The position numbers and the translations under genes are program-made. This document shows, piece after piece, positions 29,708 to 42,080 of a stretch of DNA of 64,000 bases. Below the pieces are notes generated by a model. The model did no database searches. It was not told the origin of the DNA and saw nothing but the letters and a program-made list of their open reading frames with translations. The stretch's first letter is position 1, and the number at the start of each line of letters is the position of its first letter. The stretch is from positions 62,001 through 126,000 of the forward strand of contig CAILAY010000001.1 in the NCBI GenBank assembly GCA_903832285.1, in the 5' to 3' direction. This DNA is from an uncultured beta proteobacterium (GTDB lineage Bacteria > Pseudomonadota > Gammaproteobacteria > Burkholderiales > Burkholderiaceae_C).

Positions 29708-30911
29708 GGTAGGGAGTTTCCTTTGTGTCACTGTACAGCCTGGCATCGTCTTCCTTGACGAGTGCACCGACGCGCACACCCAGCAGGCGCAGACGTTGCT
29801 TGAGTGGTGCGCGCTTGAGGGCCTGGCCTGCTGCGCGGCGGATCGACGCGGCGTCGGCGATGTAGCGGTCGATCGTCTGGTCGCGGGTCACGCCCTTGAA
29901 ATCGTCATAGCGCAGCTTGATGCCGATGGTCTTGCCCATATATCCCTTGCGCTGCAGGTCGTCGGCAACCTGTTCGCACAGTCGCGTAAAGACGGCACTG
30001 AGCTCGGCCTTGTCTCGTACCGCATGCAGGTCGCGGTCGAACGTGGTCTCGCGACTGATGGACACGGGTTCACTGTCCAGGCTCAGTTCCCTGTCATCCC
30101 GGCCGTGTGAGGCCTCATGCATCCAGGCGCCTGTGGCCTTGCCGAAGTGACCGACCAACCAATGCAGTTCCTTGGCCGCGAGCTCGCCAATGGTCCTGAT
30201 GCCAAGTGCCTGCAGCTTCTCGTCTGCCTTGGGGCCGATGCCGTTGATCTTGCGGCACGCCAGCGGCCAGATCAGGGTCTCCAGGTCCTGCTCCAGCACG
30301 ACGGAAATGCCTTTGGGCTTGTTGAACTCGCTCGCCATTTTGGCCAGCAGCTTGTTCGGCGCCACGCCGACAGAACAGGTCAGACCGGTGGCGTCAAAGA
30401 TGGATTTCTGGATAAGCCGCGCCAGCACGCGACCGCCTTCGCGCTGGCCACCGGGGACCTGGGTGAAGTCGATGTAAACCTCGTCCACGCCACGGTCCTC
30501 CATCACTGGGGCGATCTCGGTGATGATGCCCTTGAACTGCCGCGAGTACTTGCCGTATTCGGGAAAGTCCACCGGCAGGATGATCGCCTGCGGACACAGC
30601 TTGGCGGCTTTCATCAATCCCATGGCAGAGCCCACACCGAACTGGCGCGCCGCATAGGTGGCGGTGGTGATGACGCCACGCCCGATGTAATCCTTGAGTA
30701 GCGGAAATTGCGAAAGCGGAATTTCGCCCAGTGGCAGCGCCTCCTGGCCCGGCGCAATTGCCGCATCCACCGGGCGCCTGCCGCCGCCAATCACCACGGG
30801 CAGACCCTTGAGCTGCGGATAGCGCAGCAATTCCACGGACGCATAAAAAGCGTCCATGTCCAGATGGGCGATCCTGCGAATCTGATGGGAGTAAGTAGAA
30901 GGCGAGCTCAC
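29673..30911 (-). CDS. dinB: DNA polymerase IV (Y family)
   Basis: Pol IV performs translesion and mutagenic DNA synthesis. The 412-residue protein has [21 protein letters not shown] (catalytic Asp), [13 protein letters not shown] (catalytic Asp/Glu palm motif), and the helix-hairpin-helix [25 protein letters not shown]. The start is GTG at 30911, because the conserved N-terminus lies upstream of the first ATG. I see no clear LexA box upstream. The upstream gap holds a 58-bp tandem hairpin repeat shared with the divergent YebC-family gene. Confidence 0.94.
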   Translation of the reverse strand: MSSPSTYSHQIRRIAHLDMDAFYASVELLRYPQLKGLPVVIGGGRRPVDAAIAPGQEALPLGEIPLSQFPLLKDYIGRGVITTATYAARQFGVGSAMGLMKAAKLCPQAIILPVDFPEYGKYSRQFKGIITEIAPVMEDRGVDEVYIDFTQVPGGQREGGRVLARLIQKSIFDATGLTCSVGVAPNKLLAKMASEFNKPKGISVVLEQDLETLIWPLACRKINGIGPKADEKLQALGIRTIGELAAKELHWLVGHFGKATGAWMHEASHGRDDRELSLDSEPVSISRETTFDRDLHAVRDKAELSAVFTRLCEQVADDLQRKGYMGKTIGIKLRYDDFKGVTRDQTIDRYIADAASIRRAAGQALKRAPLKQRLRLLGVRVGALVKEDDARLYSDTKETPYHEQDAMLFPDD

Positions 30912-30934
30912 CTTGTTAGCATAGCAAGCAAATT

Positions 30935-31050
30935 TTCATGTCTCGCCCGCGAAACGCTCCGAGTCATGAAAGTTAGTTTTAATACGCAAAGTTTCACGCT
31001 TCGCCCGCGAAACGGTCCGAGCCGTGAGAATTGCAGTTATCACGCAAATT
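30935..31050. repeat. Two tandem 58-bp hairpin units between dinB and the YebC-family gene
   Basis: Unit 1 (30935-30992) and unit 2 (30993-31050) each contain an 11-bp imperfect stem around a 14-base loop CCCGCGAAACGxTC. Unit 1 has TTCATGTCTCG pairing with CGAGTCATGAA. Unit 2 has TTCACGCTTCG pairing with CGAGCCGTGA. The change CATG to CACG on the left is matched by CATG to CGTG on the right, keeping the pair. Both units then end in a related tail with ACGCAAA. The structure lies 18 bp before the YebC-family start. Confidence 0.7.
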
Positions 31051-31067
31051 GCAACAAGGAAACCGAT

Positions 31068-31781
31068 ATGGGCGCACAGTGGAAGGCAAAGGGCAAGGAC
31101 TTGGCGGCAAGTGCCAGGGGACGAGTTTTTGGCAAGCTGTCCAAGGACATCATGGTCGCGGCGCGTAGCGGAGCCGACCCCGCGGGCAACGCGCGCTTGA
31201 GACTGCTCGTTGAGCAGGCGCGCAAGGTCTCCATGCCCAAGGACACGCTGGAGCGCGCCATCAAGAAAGGCGCCGGGCTGACGGGCGAGGGAGTCAATTT
31301 TGAACACGTGATTTATGAAGGCTTTGCGCCGCATCGGGTGGCCGTCATGGTCGAGTGCCTGACTGACAACGTGAACCGCACCGCACCTGAAATGCGCGTG
31401 CTGTTTCGAAAAGGGCAACTGGGAACCTCCGGCTCGGTGGCCTGGGACTTTGACCACATGGGCATGATCGAAGCCGAACCTGCAGCCGCTGGCGCGGACG
31501 CCGAGTTGGCCGCGATCGAAGCTGGCGCGCAGGACTTCGAGGCCGCGGACGAAGACGGCGTCACGCTGTTCCTGACCGACCCCGCGGACCTCGATCTGGT
31601 GAGCCGCGCGCTGCCGACCCACGGCTTCACCGTGCTGTCGGCCAAGCTCGGCTACAAAGCCAGGAGTCCGGTCGACCCCCGCAGTTTGAGCGCTGAACAA
31701 TTGGAGGAAGTTGAAACTTTCCTCGCCGCCATCGACGCGAACGATGACGTACAAAATGTGTTCGTAGGCTTGGCCGACTAA
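31068..31781 (+). CDS. YebC/PmpR-family protein (YeeN-like)
   Basis: A 237-residue protein with the YebC core: [48 protein letters not shown], then [31 protein letters not shown]. The N-terminus [21 protein letters not shown] departs from the canonical YebC start (MAGHSKW type) and resembles E. coli YeeN, so this is probably the second paralogue. YebC-family proteins have been linked to transcription control and to translation of proline-rich stretches. The start has AAGGA upstream. Its stop overlaps the convergent membrane-protein gene by 4 nt. Confidence 0.9.
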   Translation: MGAQWKAKGKDLAASARGRVFGKLSKDIMVAARSGADPAGNARLRLLVEQARKVSMPKDTLERAIKKGAGLTGEGVNFEHVIYEGFAPHRVAVMVECLTDNVNRTAPEMRVLFRKGQLGTSGSVAWDFDHMGMIEAEPAAAGADAELAAIEAGAQDFEAADEDGVTLFLTDPADLDLVSRALPTHGFTVLSAKLGYKARSPVDPRSLSAEQLEEVETFLAAIDANDDVQNVFVGLAD

Positions 31782-32413
31782 CTCTCTTCCGAATTTTTTG
31801 GTGGTCGGCGCAAGCCTTTTTGTATCGCCATCAGAATCATCTGCACGCTCAGAACATAGACGCCGTATTTCAGCAGTTTGCCGGCAAGAATCGCCAGTCC
31901 TATGAGTGCCGTGGGGGTTTTGGCGAGCGCCAAAATGAGCAGCGGCGGCAACTGCGGCAATGGCAATGCGGCGATGCCGGCAAGCCCCCAGGGGCCATAA
32001 GCCAGCATCCATCTTTCGGCGCTGATCCATCGTTGCGAATGCTCCAGACCAGGAAAATATTCTGCAATCAGGTGGCCACCGACGATCTGAACCGTGTGCG
32101 CCAGGACCATGGATCCGGCGGCGGAACCCAGGCATGCGGCCAGGTAAATGGAGCGCCAGCGCTCGGGTGCGAACACCACGAACGCGGCCAGGACGGGGCC
32201 AAAGGGATAGAGTCCGGTGCCCGCGGAGATGAGGGCCAACAGCCCCGCCAGCACCGGATAGAGGGGCGACAAGCGTAGCCCGTGCAGGACCGAAGTCCAG
32301 GCAAAGCGCGAGGGATTCGCGCCGGCGTTTTGCTGCTGCTCGCGTTTATGGCGGTAGCGCTCGACTGCGGCGCGTGGTCCGCAGCGCTTGAGAATGGCGG
32401 CCAGCCTATACAT
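31778..32413 (-). CDS. Multi-pass membrane protein of unknown function
   Basis: A 211-residue protein with a basic 35-residue N-terminus and about four hydrophobic segments, at around residues 48-66, 72-85, 92-112 and 145-200. The C-terminal stretch ([44 protein letters not shown]) resembles small DedA/VTT-like membrane proteins, but the match is weak. I chose ATG 32413, preceded by GGGGAA, over the TTG two codons upstream. It overlaps the YebC-family gene tail-to-tail. Confidence 0.72.
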   Translation of the reverse strand: MYRLAAILKRCGPRAAVERYRHKREQQQNAGANPSRFAWTSVLHGLRLSPLYPVLAGLLALISAGTGLYPFGPVLAAFVVFAPERWRSIYLAACLGSAAGSMVLAHTVQIVGGHLIAEYFPGLEHSQRWISAERWMLAYGPWGLAGIAALPLPQLPPLLILALAKTPTALIGLAILAGKLLKYGVYVLSVQMILMAIQKGLRRPPKNSEES

Positions 32414-32482
32414 TGACAAGAGATTCCCCTGTTTTCCGTGTGCTTGCTCGCGCTTCAGACCTGCAAGATAGGGTTGATAACT

Positions 32483-33190
32483 CTAAATCCCTTGGCTGTG
32501 CAGCCGGACCACGCCCTTGGGCGTATGCAGGGTCACCGTGAGGTTGGCCGGACCGGTCTCAATCGCAATGCCTTCCAGACCCAGCGCCTCGTAGGCCGCC
32601 TGCAACTTGCCGGCCGTCGGGTGCGTCACGGCGACGCTATGCAGTGTCACTCCGGAGCGCGGCAAGCTGTTTCTCGGGTGCAGGCGCAGCGGTTCGGCAG
32701 CCAAGGGCTTGCCCCACTGAATCAGGCTCGGCAAGGCGCCATTGAACAGCCGTTGCCCATCCTCCCGCACCGTGATTTGCCACTGCAACACGCCGCGCCG
32801 TGAATGACGGCTGGCGGCCATCGCAGGGCCGCGCTCCATGCCAAGGGTCTTGAGCGCTACGCGTGCCGCCTGAATGTCATCGGTATTTGCGACAAAGTGC
32901 ACCAGTCGCGGCTCTACCGCGACGGCCGCTTGGAGAGTTGCATCGTCCATGTCGAACCAGCGTTTGTTCGGCGCATCGGGCGCACGTTTTGCGTCCGGAT
33001 TGATGGCGATGATTTCCAAATAGGCCAGCGGGTTCGCGGGTGTGGCGATCTTGAACAAGCGGTTGTGCGTGCCGTACAGCGCATGCTCGCCACCCGGGCC
33101 CGGCGTGACGCCGAGGGTGGCCTCGCACCACTGCACTCCCTGGGCCAACGATTTCGCCACTACGACCAAGTGATCAATTTGTGCTTTCAT
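32483..33190 (-). CDS. VOC-superfamily (glyoxalase-like) protein
   Basis: A 235-residue protein with the glyoxalase-like domain pattern. It starts IDHLVVVAKSLAQGVQWCEATLGVTPGPGGEH (metal-ligand His in the first strand), then YGTHNRLFKIATPANPLAYLEIIAINPDA with a candidate Glu ligand. A second module begins near residue 160 (VTLHSVAVTHPTAGKLQAAYEALGL). The substrate is unknown. It is monocistronic and divergent from aroQ, with a 130-bp gap. Confidence 0.85.
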   Translation of the reverse strand: MKAQIDHLVVVAKSLAQGVQWCEATLGVTPGPGGEHALYGTHNRLFKIATPANPLAYLEIIAINPDAKRAPDAPNKRWFDMDDATLQAAVAVEPRLVHFVANTDDIQAARVALKTLGMERGPAMAASRHSRRGVLQWQITVREDGQRLFNGALPSLIQWGKPLAAEPLRLHPRNSLPRSGVTLHSVAVTHPTAGKLQAAYEALGLEGIAIETGPANLTVTLHTPKGVVRLHSQGI

Positions 33191-33320
33191 GGGCTTACCA
33201 TACCACTGGCCCGTGGCTGAAGCGCCCAGGTCTGCAAGGACAATATGGCGGCTACGGCTGCGGTGGAACTGCCCTTGTTAGCATAGCGGCATCAAGCACC
33301 ACTGCGAAACTGGAAACCCC

Positions 33321-33773
33321 ATGAAGACCGCCCTGATCCTGAACGGCCCGAATTTGAACCTGCTCGGAACGCGCGAACCACAGGTTTATGGCCCCTATAC
33401 GCTGGCAGATGTGCAGGCCCTGAGCCAGCAAGCCTGTGCCACGCACGGCTTCGCGTTGGACTTTCGCCAGAGCAACCACGAAGGCGAATTGGTGGACTGG
33501 ATCCACGAGGCGGGCAGGTCACAGGCCACGGGAACGCTGGCCGGCGTGATCCTTAACGCGGGCGCCTACACCCACACCAGCATCGCGCTGCACGACGCCA
33601 TCAAGGGCACGGGCATCACGTTGATCGAACTGCACATCAGCAATGTGTTTGCGCGCGAAGCATTTCGGCAGCATTCGTATATTTCTCCCGTGGCCAAGGC
33701 TGTGATGTGCGGCTTCGGCGTGGCCGGCTACGGTCTGGCCGTGGCCGCACTGGCCGAAATGCAATCCAAATGA
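33321..33773 (+). CDS. aroQ: Type II 3-dehydroquinate dehydratase
   Basis: AroQ dehydrates 3-dehydroquinate to 3-dehydroshikimate in aromatic amino acid synthesis. The 150-residue protein has the type II signatures: ILNGPNLNLLGTREPQVYG with the catalytic Tyr, FRQSNHEGELVDWIHEA, and ILNAGAYTHTSIALHDAI with the catalytic His nearby. ELHISNVFAREAFRQHSYISPVA is the substrate loop. Length is exact for the family. It overlaps trhP by 4 nt (ATGA). Confidence 0.97.
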   Translation: MKTALILNGPNLNLLGTREPQVYGPYTLADVQALSQQACATHGFALDFRQSNHEGELVDWIHEAGRSQATGTLAGVILNAGAYTHTSIALHDAIKGTGITLIELHISNVFAREAFRQHSYISPVAKAVMCGFGVAGYGLAVAALAEMQSK

Positions 33774-35119
33774 CAATGCACGCCCCTGAACTGCTGGCCC
33801 CGGCCGGCTCGCTCGCCATGCTGGAGACTGCGCTGGCCTTCGGCGCCAATGCCATCTACGCCGGCCAGCCGCGTTACTCGCTGCGCGTGCGCAACAACGA
33901 CTTTGGCGATATCGAGGTGCTGGCCCAGGGCATGCGGCGCACGCACGAGCGGGGCGCCCGATTTTTTCTGGTGTCCAACATCTTCCCGCATGGCAACAAG
34001 ATCAAGAACTACATCGCCAACATGGCGCCAGTGATCGCGCTCAAGCCCGACGCCATGATCATGTCTGATCCCGGCCTGATCATGATGGTGCGCGAGACCT
34101 GGCCCGAGATGGAAATCCATCTCTCTGTGCAGGCCAACACCGTCAACGCGGCCGCCGTTCGCTTCTGGAAAGGTGTGGGCATCAAGCGCGTGATTTTGTC
34201 GCGCGAATTGTCGTTGGAGCAGGTGGAACAGATTCGCCAGGACTGCCCCGACACCGAACTGGAAGTGTTCGTGCACGGCGCGCTGTGCATCGCCTATTCC
34301 GGGCGCTGCCTGCTGTCGGGCTACTTCAACCATCGCGACGCGAACCAGGGCAGCTGCACCAACTCCTGCCGCTGGGACTACAAGACCCAACCCGGCGTGG
34401 TCGACGCTTCCGGCGACGTGCTGGCACCGGCCGAGGCCGCGCAGCGTGTGCACGAACTGGTGCGCGATCAGGTCTACATGATCGAGGAGAGTCAGCGCCC
34501 GGGAAGCTACATGCCGATCGAAGAAGATGAGCACGGCACCTACGTGATGAACTCGAAGGACCTGCGCGCCATCGAACACGTGAAGCGCCTGGTGGAGATC
34601 GGCGTCGATTCACTCAAGATCGAAGGCCGCACCAAGAGCCCCTACTATGTGGCGCGCACTGTGCAAAGCTATCGCCAGGCCATCGACGACGCCGTAGCAG
34701 GGCGCGAACTCGATCCCGCCCTGCTGGGCCAACTTGACGGCCTGGCGAACCGCGGCTATACCTCGGGCTTTTTTCAGCGCCACACGCCGCAGGAAACGCA
34801 GAACTACCTGCGCGGCTACTCCGAGTCGGGCCGCAGTCTGTACGTGGGCGATGTCGTTGCGTTCGACAAAGTCCGCGGCCTCGCGCAGGTGACCGTGAAG
34901 AACCGATTTGCTGTGGGGGATTGGCTGGAGATCATCCAGCCGGGACGCAATGCCGATGTGCATCTCGCGCGCATGGAAAACGCCGAAGGCGCGTCCATCG
35001 AAGTCGCGCCGGGGAGCGGCCATGTGGTGTGGTTGCCCCTGCCTGAAAGCAGCGTGGGGGCGTTCGTGGCGCGGTATGTGAATGGGGCACAGGGGGCCAC
35101 CGCTTCGGCGGCGCCCTGA
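33770..35119 (+). CDS. trhP: tRNA 5-hydroxyuridine synthesis protein of the U32 peptidase family
   Basis: The 449-residue protein matches TrhP (YegQ), needed for prephenate-dependent hydroxylation of U34 in some tRNAs, a step before cmo5U formation. It shows LLAPAGSLAMLETALAFGANAIYAG at the start. The U32 signature is ELEVFVHGALCIAYSGRCLLSGYFNHRDANQGSCTNSCRWDY, with four cysteines able to hold an iron-sulfur cluster. The start ATG overlaps the aroQ stop. The pairing with a shikimate-pathway gene is notable because prephenate derives from that pathway. Confidence 0.93.
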   Translation: MTMHAPELLAPAGSLAMLETALAFGANAIYAGQPRYSLRVRNNDFGDIEVLAQGMRRTHERGARFFLVSNIFPHGNKIKNYIANMAPVIALKPDAMIMSDPGLIMMVRETWPEMEIHLSVQANTVNAAAVRFWKGVGIKRVILSRELSLEQVEQIRQDCPDTELEVFVHGALCIAYSGRCLLSGYFNHRDANQGSCTNSCRWDYKTQPGVVDASGDVLAPAEAAQRVHELVRDQVYMIEESQRPGSYMPIEEDEHGTYVMNSKDLRAIEHVKRLVEIGVDSLKIEGRTKSPYYVARTVQSYRQAIDDAVAGRELDPALLGQLDGLANRGYTSGFFQRHTPQETQNYLRGYSESGRSLYVGDVVAFDKVRGLAQVTVKNRFAVGDWLEIIQPGRNADVHLARMENAEGASIEVAPGSGHVVWLPLPESSVGAFVARYVNGAQGATASAAP

Positions 35120-35122
35120 TAG

Positions 35123-36865
35123 CTATTCAACTCCATAAAAACGGATGGAATTGCGTCCTGCAATTTTGGCCTGGTACATCGTGTCATCTGCCCACTTGAG
35201 GACGTCTTCCGGGCTGGCTTCATGGTTGATGAACACCACCACGCCGATACTGACGCTGCAGTGGTGCTCCACGGTGCGGCCTTCTTTGCCCTCTTGAGAC
35301 ACTTTCAATTTGTAGGGTTCCGCCAAGATGGCGCGGACTTTCTCGGCCACGCCCCGGGCTTGCGTGGTGGATATGGTCTTGTCGGCATTCAGTTCACTGA
35401 GCACGACCACAAACTCATCGCCACCGAAGCGGGCCACGGTATCGATCTCGCGCACGCAGCCTTTCAAGCGGTTGGCAACCTCCTGCAGCAGCAAGTCACC
35501 TGCCTCATGTCCGTGTTTGTCATTGACTGGTTTGAAGTTGTCCAAATCCAGAAACATCAAGGCGCAGTAAAGTCCGGTGCGCTTGCCGTTGGCCAGGGTC
35601 TGGGTAAGGCGATCACCCAGCAATCGGCGATTGGGCAGATGGGTCAGCGGGTCATAGAACGCGAGTTGGCGCACCTGTTCTTCCATTTTTTTGCGCTCCG
35701 TGATGTCATCCACTGAAGCAATAACGTAATCAGGTTCACCGTCGGGTTTTCTCTGACAGGTCACCGTCAGATGTGTATGTACGAAGTTTCCGTTCTTGTG
35801 GACAAACCGTTTGTCCAGGTCATAGCTTTCAATCTCTCCCGCAGTCAGCCTTTGGAATTGGGCCAAGTCCAGGTTCAGATCATCAGGGTGCGTAAGCTCT
35901 GTCCATGTCATGTGGGTCAATTCTTCCCGTGAATATCCGAGCATGTCACACAGACTGCGATTGACCCGTAGCCACCGGTGGTCGGACGATGTGATGCACA
36001 TCCCAACTCTGCCCAACTCGAAATAGTTTTTAAAAAGTGCATCCCGCTCTGTGAGTTGCCTTTGGGCAATTTCCCGCTTGGTGTCCAAATAGCGAACTCT
36101 GCGGTAGAAGCCGCCGATCCCAAGCAGTCCCAGAAACCAAATCAGACCATGCGACCAGCCCTGATGTGTCATGCGCAACCACTCGTCGGCCTTAAAAGCT
36201 TGCAAGGGGACATCGACGCTGATGCCACCCCGGACATCGCCAAGTTTGTAACCTTGGTCCTCATGACACTTGAGACAATCCTGCTTGACGACCAATGGGA
36301 CCATCAACCGCAGGTGGGGCTGACCCTTTGACGTGTATACCTCCAGCACCTCCTGGGCACCTTTTTCAAATTGTTCAAGTGCAGTAGTTTCCCAGGGATC
36401 TGCAGCGTTACGGGGATTGAGGGGCTTCAAACTGGTAGCGTGACTTTTGACAGGTGAATCCTTGTCACGGCCCTCCTGTAGCGAACGCAAGGCATAGGCG
36501 GGATTCATCAATGTCAGCGCCTTGCCGCCCGCTGTAACGACGTCGCGGTCAGGTATTTTGAGATAGGGGTTGGGTGGAGTGGCGGCAGTCGGCGTCACAT
36601 ACACCCCACCATGGGAAGCGACCCAGTCACGGAAAGCAATATCCTTGCTGATATGGGTTCGAGCTGTCGCTATGGCCATGCTCAGGGTTTCGCCCTCCGC
36701 CTGGCGAAAATTCCAGGTCAGCGACCCGCCAAGCAAAACGCTCCATCCTGCCAGGATAAACGCGTATCTCGCAATAAACTTGCTCGGTTCAGAATCGGTT
36801 CGTTGTTGATGCAACGGTTCCTTCCCTCCCACTGATTGGAAGATGGTTGCCAGATTGGTGCACAT
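35123..36865 (-). CDS. Membrane diguanylate cyclase with a c-type-heme sensor and PAS domain
   Basis: A 580-residue protein. Residues 33-50 form a membrane helix, followed by a periplasmic DUF3365 (Tll0287-like) domain with a CLKCH heme-attachment motif at 197-201. A second helix lies at about 238-254. A PAS domain spans roughly 275-395 and the GGDEF domain 400-575. The active site is FGGDEFVVVLS at 480-490, and an RxxD inhibition site (Arg472, Asp475) lies five residues before it. It should make cyclic di-GMP in response to a heme-sensed signal such as redox state or a gas. It is convergent with trhP, with stops 3 nt apart. Confidence 0.9.
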   Translation of the reverse strand: MCTNLATIFQSVGGKEPLHQQRTDSEPSKFIARYAFILAGWSVLLGGSLTWNFRQAEGETLSMAIATARTHISKDIAFRDWVASHGGVYVTPTAATPPNPYLKIPDRDVVTAGGKALTLMNPAYALRSLQEGRDKDSPVKSHATSLKPLNPRNAADPWETTALEQFEKGAQEVLEVYTSKGQPHLRLMVPLVVKQDCLKCHEDQGYKLGDVRGGISVDVPLQAFKADEWLRMTHQGWSHGLIWFLGLLGIGGFYRRVRYLDTKREIAQRQLTERDALFKNYFELGRVGMCITSSDHRWLRVNRSLCDMLGYSREELTHMTWTELTHPDDLNLDLAQFQRLTAGEIESYDLDKRFVHKNGNFVHTHLTVTCQRKPDGEPDYVIASVDDITERKKMEEQVRQLAFYDPLTHLPNRRLLGDRLTQTLANGKRTGLYCALMFLDLDNFKPVNDKHGHEAGDLLLQEVANRLKGCVREIDTVARFGGDEFVVVLSELNADKTISTTQARGVAEKVRAILAEPYKLKVSQEGKEGRTVEHHCSVSIGVVVFINHEASPEDVLKWADDTMYQAKIAGRNSIRFYGVE

Positions 36866-37163
36866 CGTACTCGAACGAGCAGGTAGTCAAACGACCGAAT
36901 TCCTCGGCAAGCCGGCCCCAAACCGCCGCCATTGAGCGACGCTGTCATCTTGTCGGCCAGCGCCAAGAGCACCGGGTCGGCAAGCTTGGCGCTCGTGTCG
37001 CGGGTAAGCTGGTCGACAATCGAGCATCTGACATGCAAAAGCGCTTCCGACCCCTTTTTGACTCACACGGCTCGCCGAGGCTTGCAATTGAAGCCGGCTG
37101 CATCGGCACTGCCCGTGCCCTGCAAGCCGTTGCGTCACGGCGCGACGCAGGCGCCACAGCACC
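36866..37163. other. Intergenic stretch with no supported gene
   Basis: The 298 bases between the diguanylate cyclase start and the 37164 gene contain only short overlapping readings without a recognisable domain. One minus-strand reading (LADPVLLALADKMTASLNGG) looks protein-like over about 30 residues and could be a remnant, but there is too little to name it. The promoters of the two divergent genes are expected here. Confidence 0.4.
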
Positions 37164-37475
37164 ATGAGCTACACCCTCAAGCTCTACGATTTCGAAGAAG
37201 CCACGGAGCAGGAGCGACGCGCCGCCGAGCAGCGTTTCCGTTCGGCGCTCGAAGCCACGCTGGGTGACGCCGCGCTGGTGGCGCCGGTCTATACGATGTA
37301 CCTCAAGCTGCTCGAAACCTATGGCGACACACCGCCCGAAGATGCCCTGAGCGAGGCACAGCGCGAAGTGTTCACGCAGTGGCAGGCTGCCGAGTCGGCC
37401 GCAGTGACGGCTGCCTTCGGACCGCACCGCTACATGGGCGACGCGCAGTTCGAGATTGGTATCAGCGCTGACTGA
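37164..37475 (+). CDS. Hypothetical protein
   Basis: A 103-residue soluble protein, probably all-alpha: two amphipathic helical segments rich in Glu/Ala (EATEQERRAAEQRFRSALEATLG and SEAQREVFTQWQAAESAAVTAAF) separated by VYTMYLKLLETYGDTPPED. No family is recognised and no signal peptide is seen. It is a single gene between the diguanylate cyclase and the convergent glycosidase gene. GC content and codon use match neighbours, supporting a real gene. Confidence 0.65.
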   Translation: MSYTLKLYDFEEATEQERRAAEQRFRSALEATLGDAALVAPVYTMYLKLLETYGDTPPEDALSEAQREVFTQWQAAESAAVTAAFGPHRYMGDAQFEIGISAD

Positions 37476-37512
37476 GCACTGGCGGTGTCGGGCACGCCAG
37501 TGCGGCCGCAAC

Positions 37513-39141
37513 TCACAACTGCGCTACCACTTGTCTCCCGGCGGCGACATTGATCTTTGTCTGCTTTCCCTTCCAGTGCACGACAAGGACGAAGGGTTTG
37601 TCGCTGGACACTTTGAGAATGCGCTTGCCGCTCTTGCCTGCAGCCTCGCACACCAGATCGATGGTCTTGCCGCCAAAGCGGAACTTCTCGATACCGACGC
37701 GCTCGAGGCTGCTAAGGTTCCAGTCCACTCTGTTCTCGATGGCGTCGGCCTTGATGCCGATGGCGAATTCAATCAAGTACATGATGGGTCCGATGCCCGA
37801 CCAGCCGACGAAGTCTGATTTGGCCGGCTTGCCTGCCGTGGCTGTGTCGGGGGCGTAGTTTTCCCAGAGGGTCTGCGTGTTGGCAAAGACTTCCGAGGCG
37901 ACGCGCAAGTGTTCTCTGGCGATCTCGTTGGCAAGTTTGTGCTCGCCGTATTTTTCCAGGCCACGTATCACCATGGTTGTGGTGGGAGCCCACACGGCCC
38001 CGCGCCAGTATCCGCCCGCCGGATCGAATCCCATTTGGTCTCCTGCGAGCGTAGGCACGCGATGCTTGCGACCAAAGGTCTTGGGGTTTTGTAGTTCGGC
38101 CACGAGCGCGCGGGCTTGTTCGCGCGAAGCAACGCCCGCCAGCAGGGTCCAGAATGCGGCCACGGTTTTCACCTGAGAGCGCTGGCCGTCGACCCGTACA
38201 TCAAAGTAGAACTTGCGCTGCGGATTCCACATCTTCTGGTTGATCGTCTCGGCCAGCGACCGGGCTTCGCGGCGGTAGGCGTCCGCTTCGTCCTTTTTTC
38301 CCAGTACGTCAGCGAATTGCGCCAGTTGCTGGGCGAACATGACCATCTCGGACGAGGTATCGACCGCGGTTCCGCCGCCCACCAGATCGTCGTTGCGAGG
38401 CGAGTTGTCCATGCTGGACCAGTCGGACATGTACAGGCCGTTGCCTTGCAGCAAATACTTCTTCAGCGCTCCGTGGTACTTCACCAGAGGACCATAGACC
38501 CGCGTCAGACGATCCTTGTCGCCGGTCAGACGAAGGCTTTCCAGTTCTGCCCAGGCTGCAATCGGGTGGCTCAATGCGTCCAGCGTCAAGACGGGCGGTG
38601 GCTTGGGTACGTCGCGGCCGATGTACGAGACGGCGAATCCCTGGGCACCCCAGTCGGCGCCATGGCGGCTGAACAAGTCCTTGCCGGATTCGTTCACCCA
38701 AACCGACAGGTCGCGTCCCGTGGTGCGGTTGATTTCGCGGCAAATCTCGCCGTCCTCGTGCTGCTTGACGTAGAAGTTGTCCAGCGACGCAATCCCCGGC
38801 ACCAGCGGATGCGCGAAGTTTGTGAACATCGTCATGAAGCATGTGTCCCAGAGAAAGATATTCTCGTTGAACGAGGCGTCGATGAACGGTGACACGAAGC
38901 CGCTTCCCGGCTCGGGCTGGTGAAAATTCCTGAACGCCAGTTCCCAGGCTTTCCAGTACATCTGGACGTACGCTGGCGTCTGCTCGTAGATGGGCGACGG
39001 AAGTTGGTCCCTGGTTTGCTCAAAGGTGGGAATTGGGGGCGCACGGTAAGTCAGGCTTTGGAAGATATTGACTTGCGCGTGCAGCGACTGGGCGCAAGCG
39101 GCACCCAGCAATAAGCCGAGCATCCACTTCTTGATCTTCAT
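37513..39141 (-). CDS. Secreted MGH1-like/trehalase-type glycoside hydrolase
   Basis: A 542-residue protein with a signal peptide (MKIKKWMLGLLLGAACAQSLHA) and an (alpha/alpha)6-barrel glycosidase domain. Motifs typical of the GH63/GH37-like mannosylglycerate-hydrolase type are NENIFLWDTCFMTMF near the N-terminus, the WSSMDNSPRNDD segment (candidate acid residue), AGDQMGFDPAGGYWRGAVWAPTTTMV, and the C-terminal TLWENYAPDTATAGKPAKSDFVGWSGIGPI. The substrate is some alpha-linked oligosaccharide; which one cannot be told. A longer start would use extra residues before the signal peptide, so ATG 39141 is preferred. It is monocistronic. Confidence 0.85.
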   Translation of the reverse strand: MKIKKWMLGLLLGAACAQSLHAQVNIFQSLTYRAPPIPTFEQTRDQLPSPIYEQTPAYVQMYWKAWELAFRNFHQPEPGSGFVSPFIDASFNENIFLWDTCFMTMFTNFAHPLVPGIASLDNFYVKQHEDGEICREINRTTGRDLSVWVNESGKDLFSRHGADWGAQGFAVSYIGRDVPKPPPVLTLDALSHPIAAWAELESLRLTGDKDRLTRVYGPLVKYHGALKKYLLQGNGLYMSDWSSMDNSPRNDDLVGGGTAVDTSSEMVMFAQQLAQFADVLGKKDEADAYRREARSLAETINQKMWNPQRKFYFDVRVDGQRSQVKTVAAFWTLLAGVASREQARALVAELQNPKTFGRKHRVPTLAGDQMGFDPAGGYWRGAVWAPTTTMVIRGLEKYGEHKLANEIAREHLRVASEVFANTQTLWENYAPDTATAGKPAKSDFVGWSGIGPIMYLIEFAIGIKADAIENRVDWNLSSLERVGIEKFRFGGKTIDLVCEAAGKSGKRILKVSSDKPFVLVVHWKGKQTKINVAAGRQVVAQL

Positions 39142-39202
39142 AAACGCGCCCTCAATGGGGATGTCGACACTACGGCGGCTGGCGCCACAGCGCAAGAATC
39201 AG

Positions 39203-42076
<2,874 letters not shown>

Positions 42077-42080
42077 GGCT

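Noticed and set aside
30708-31067. A longer start for the YebC-family gene from 30708
   Set aside because: The added sequence is antisense to dinB and runs through the tandem hairpins; the ATG at 31068 has its own ribosome-binding site.
30911-33287. An identical 15-base sequence (CCTTGTTAGCATAGC) at 30911-30925 and 33273-33287, both before genes
   Set aside because: With 64 kb and both strands a few 15-base matches are expected by chance, and the surrounding bases do not align.
36866-37163. A possible remnant protein reading (LADPVLLALADKMTASL) before the diguanylate cyclase
   Set aside because: Only about 30 residues look protein-like, and no family could be named with confidence.
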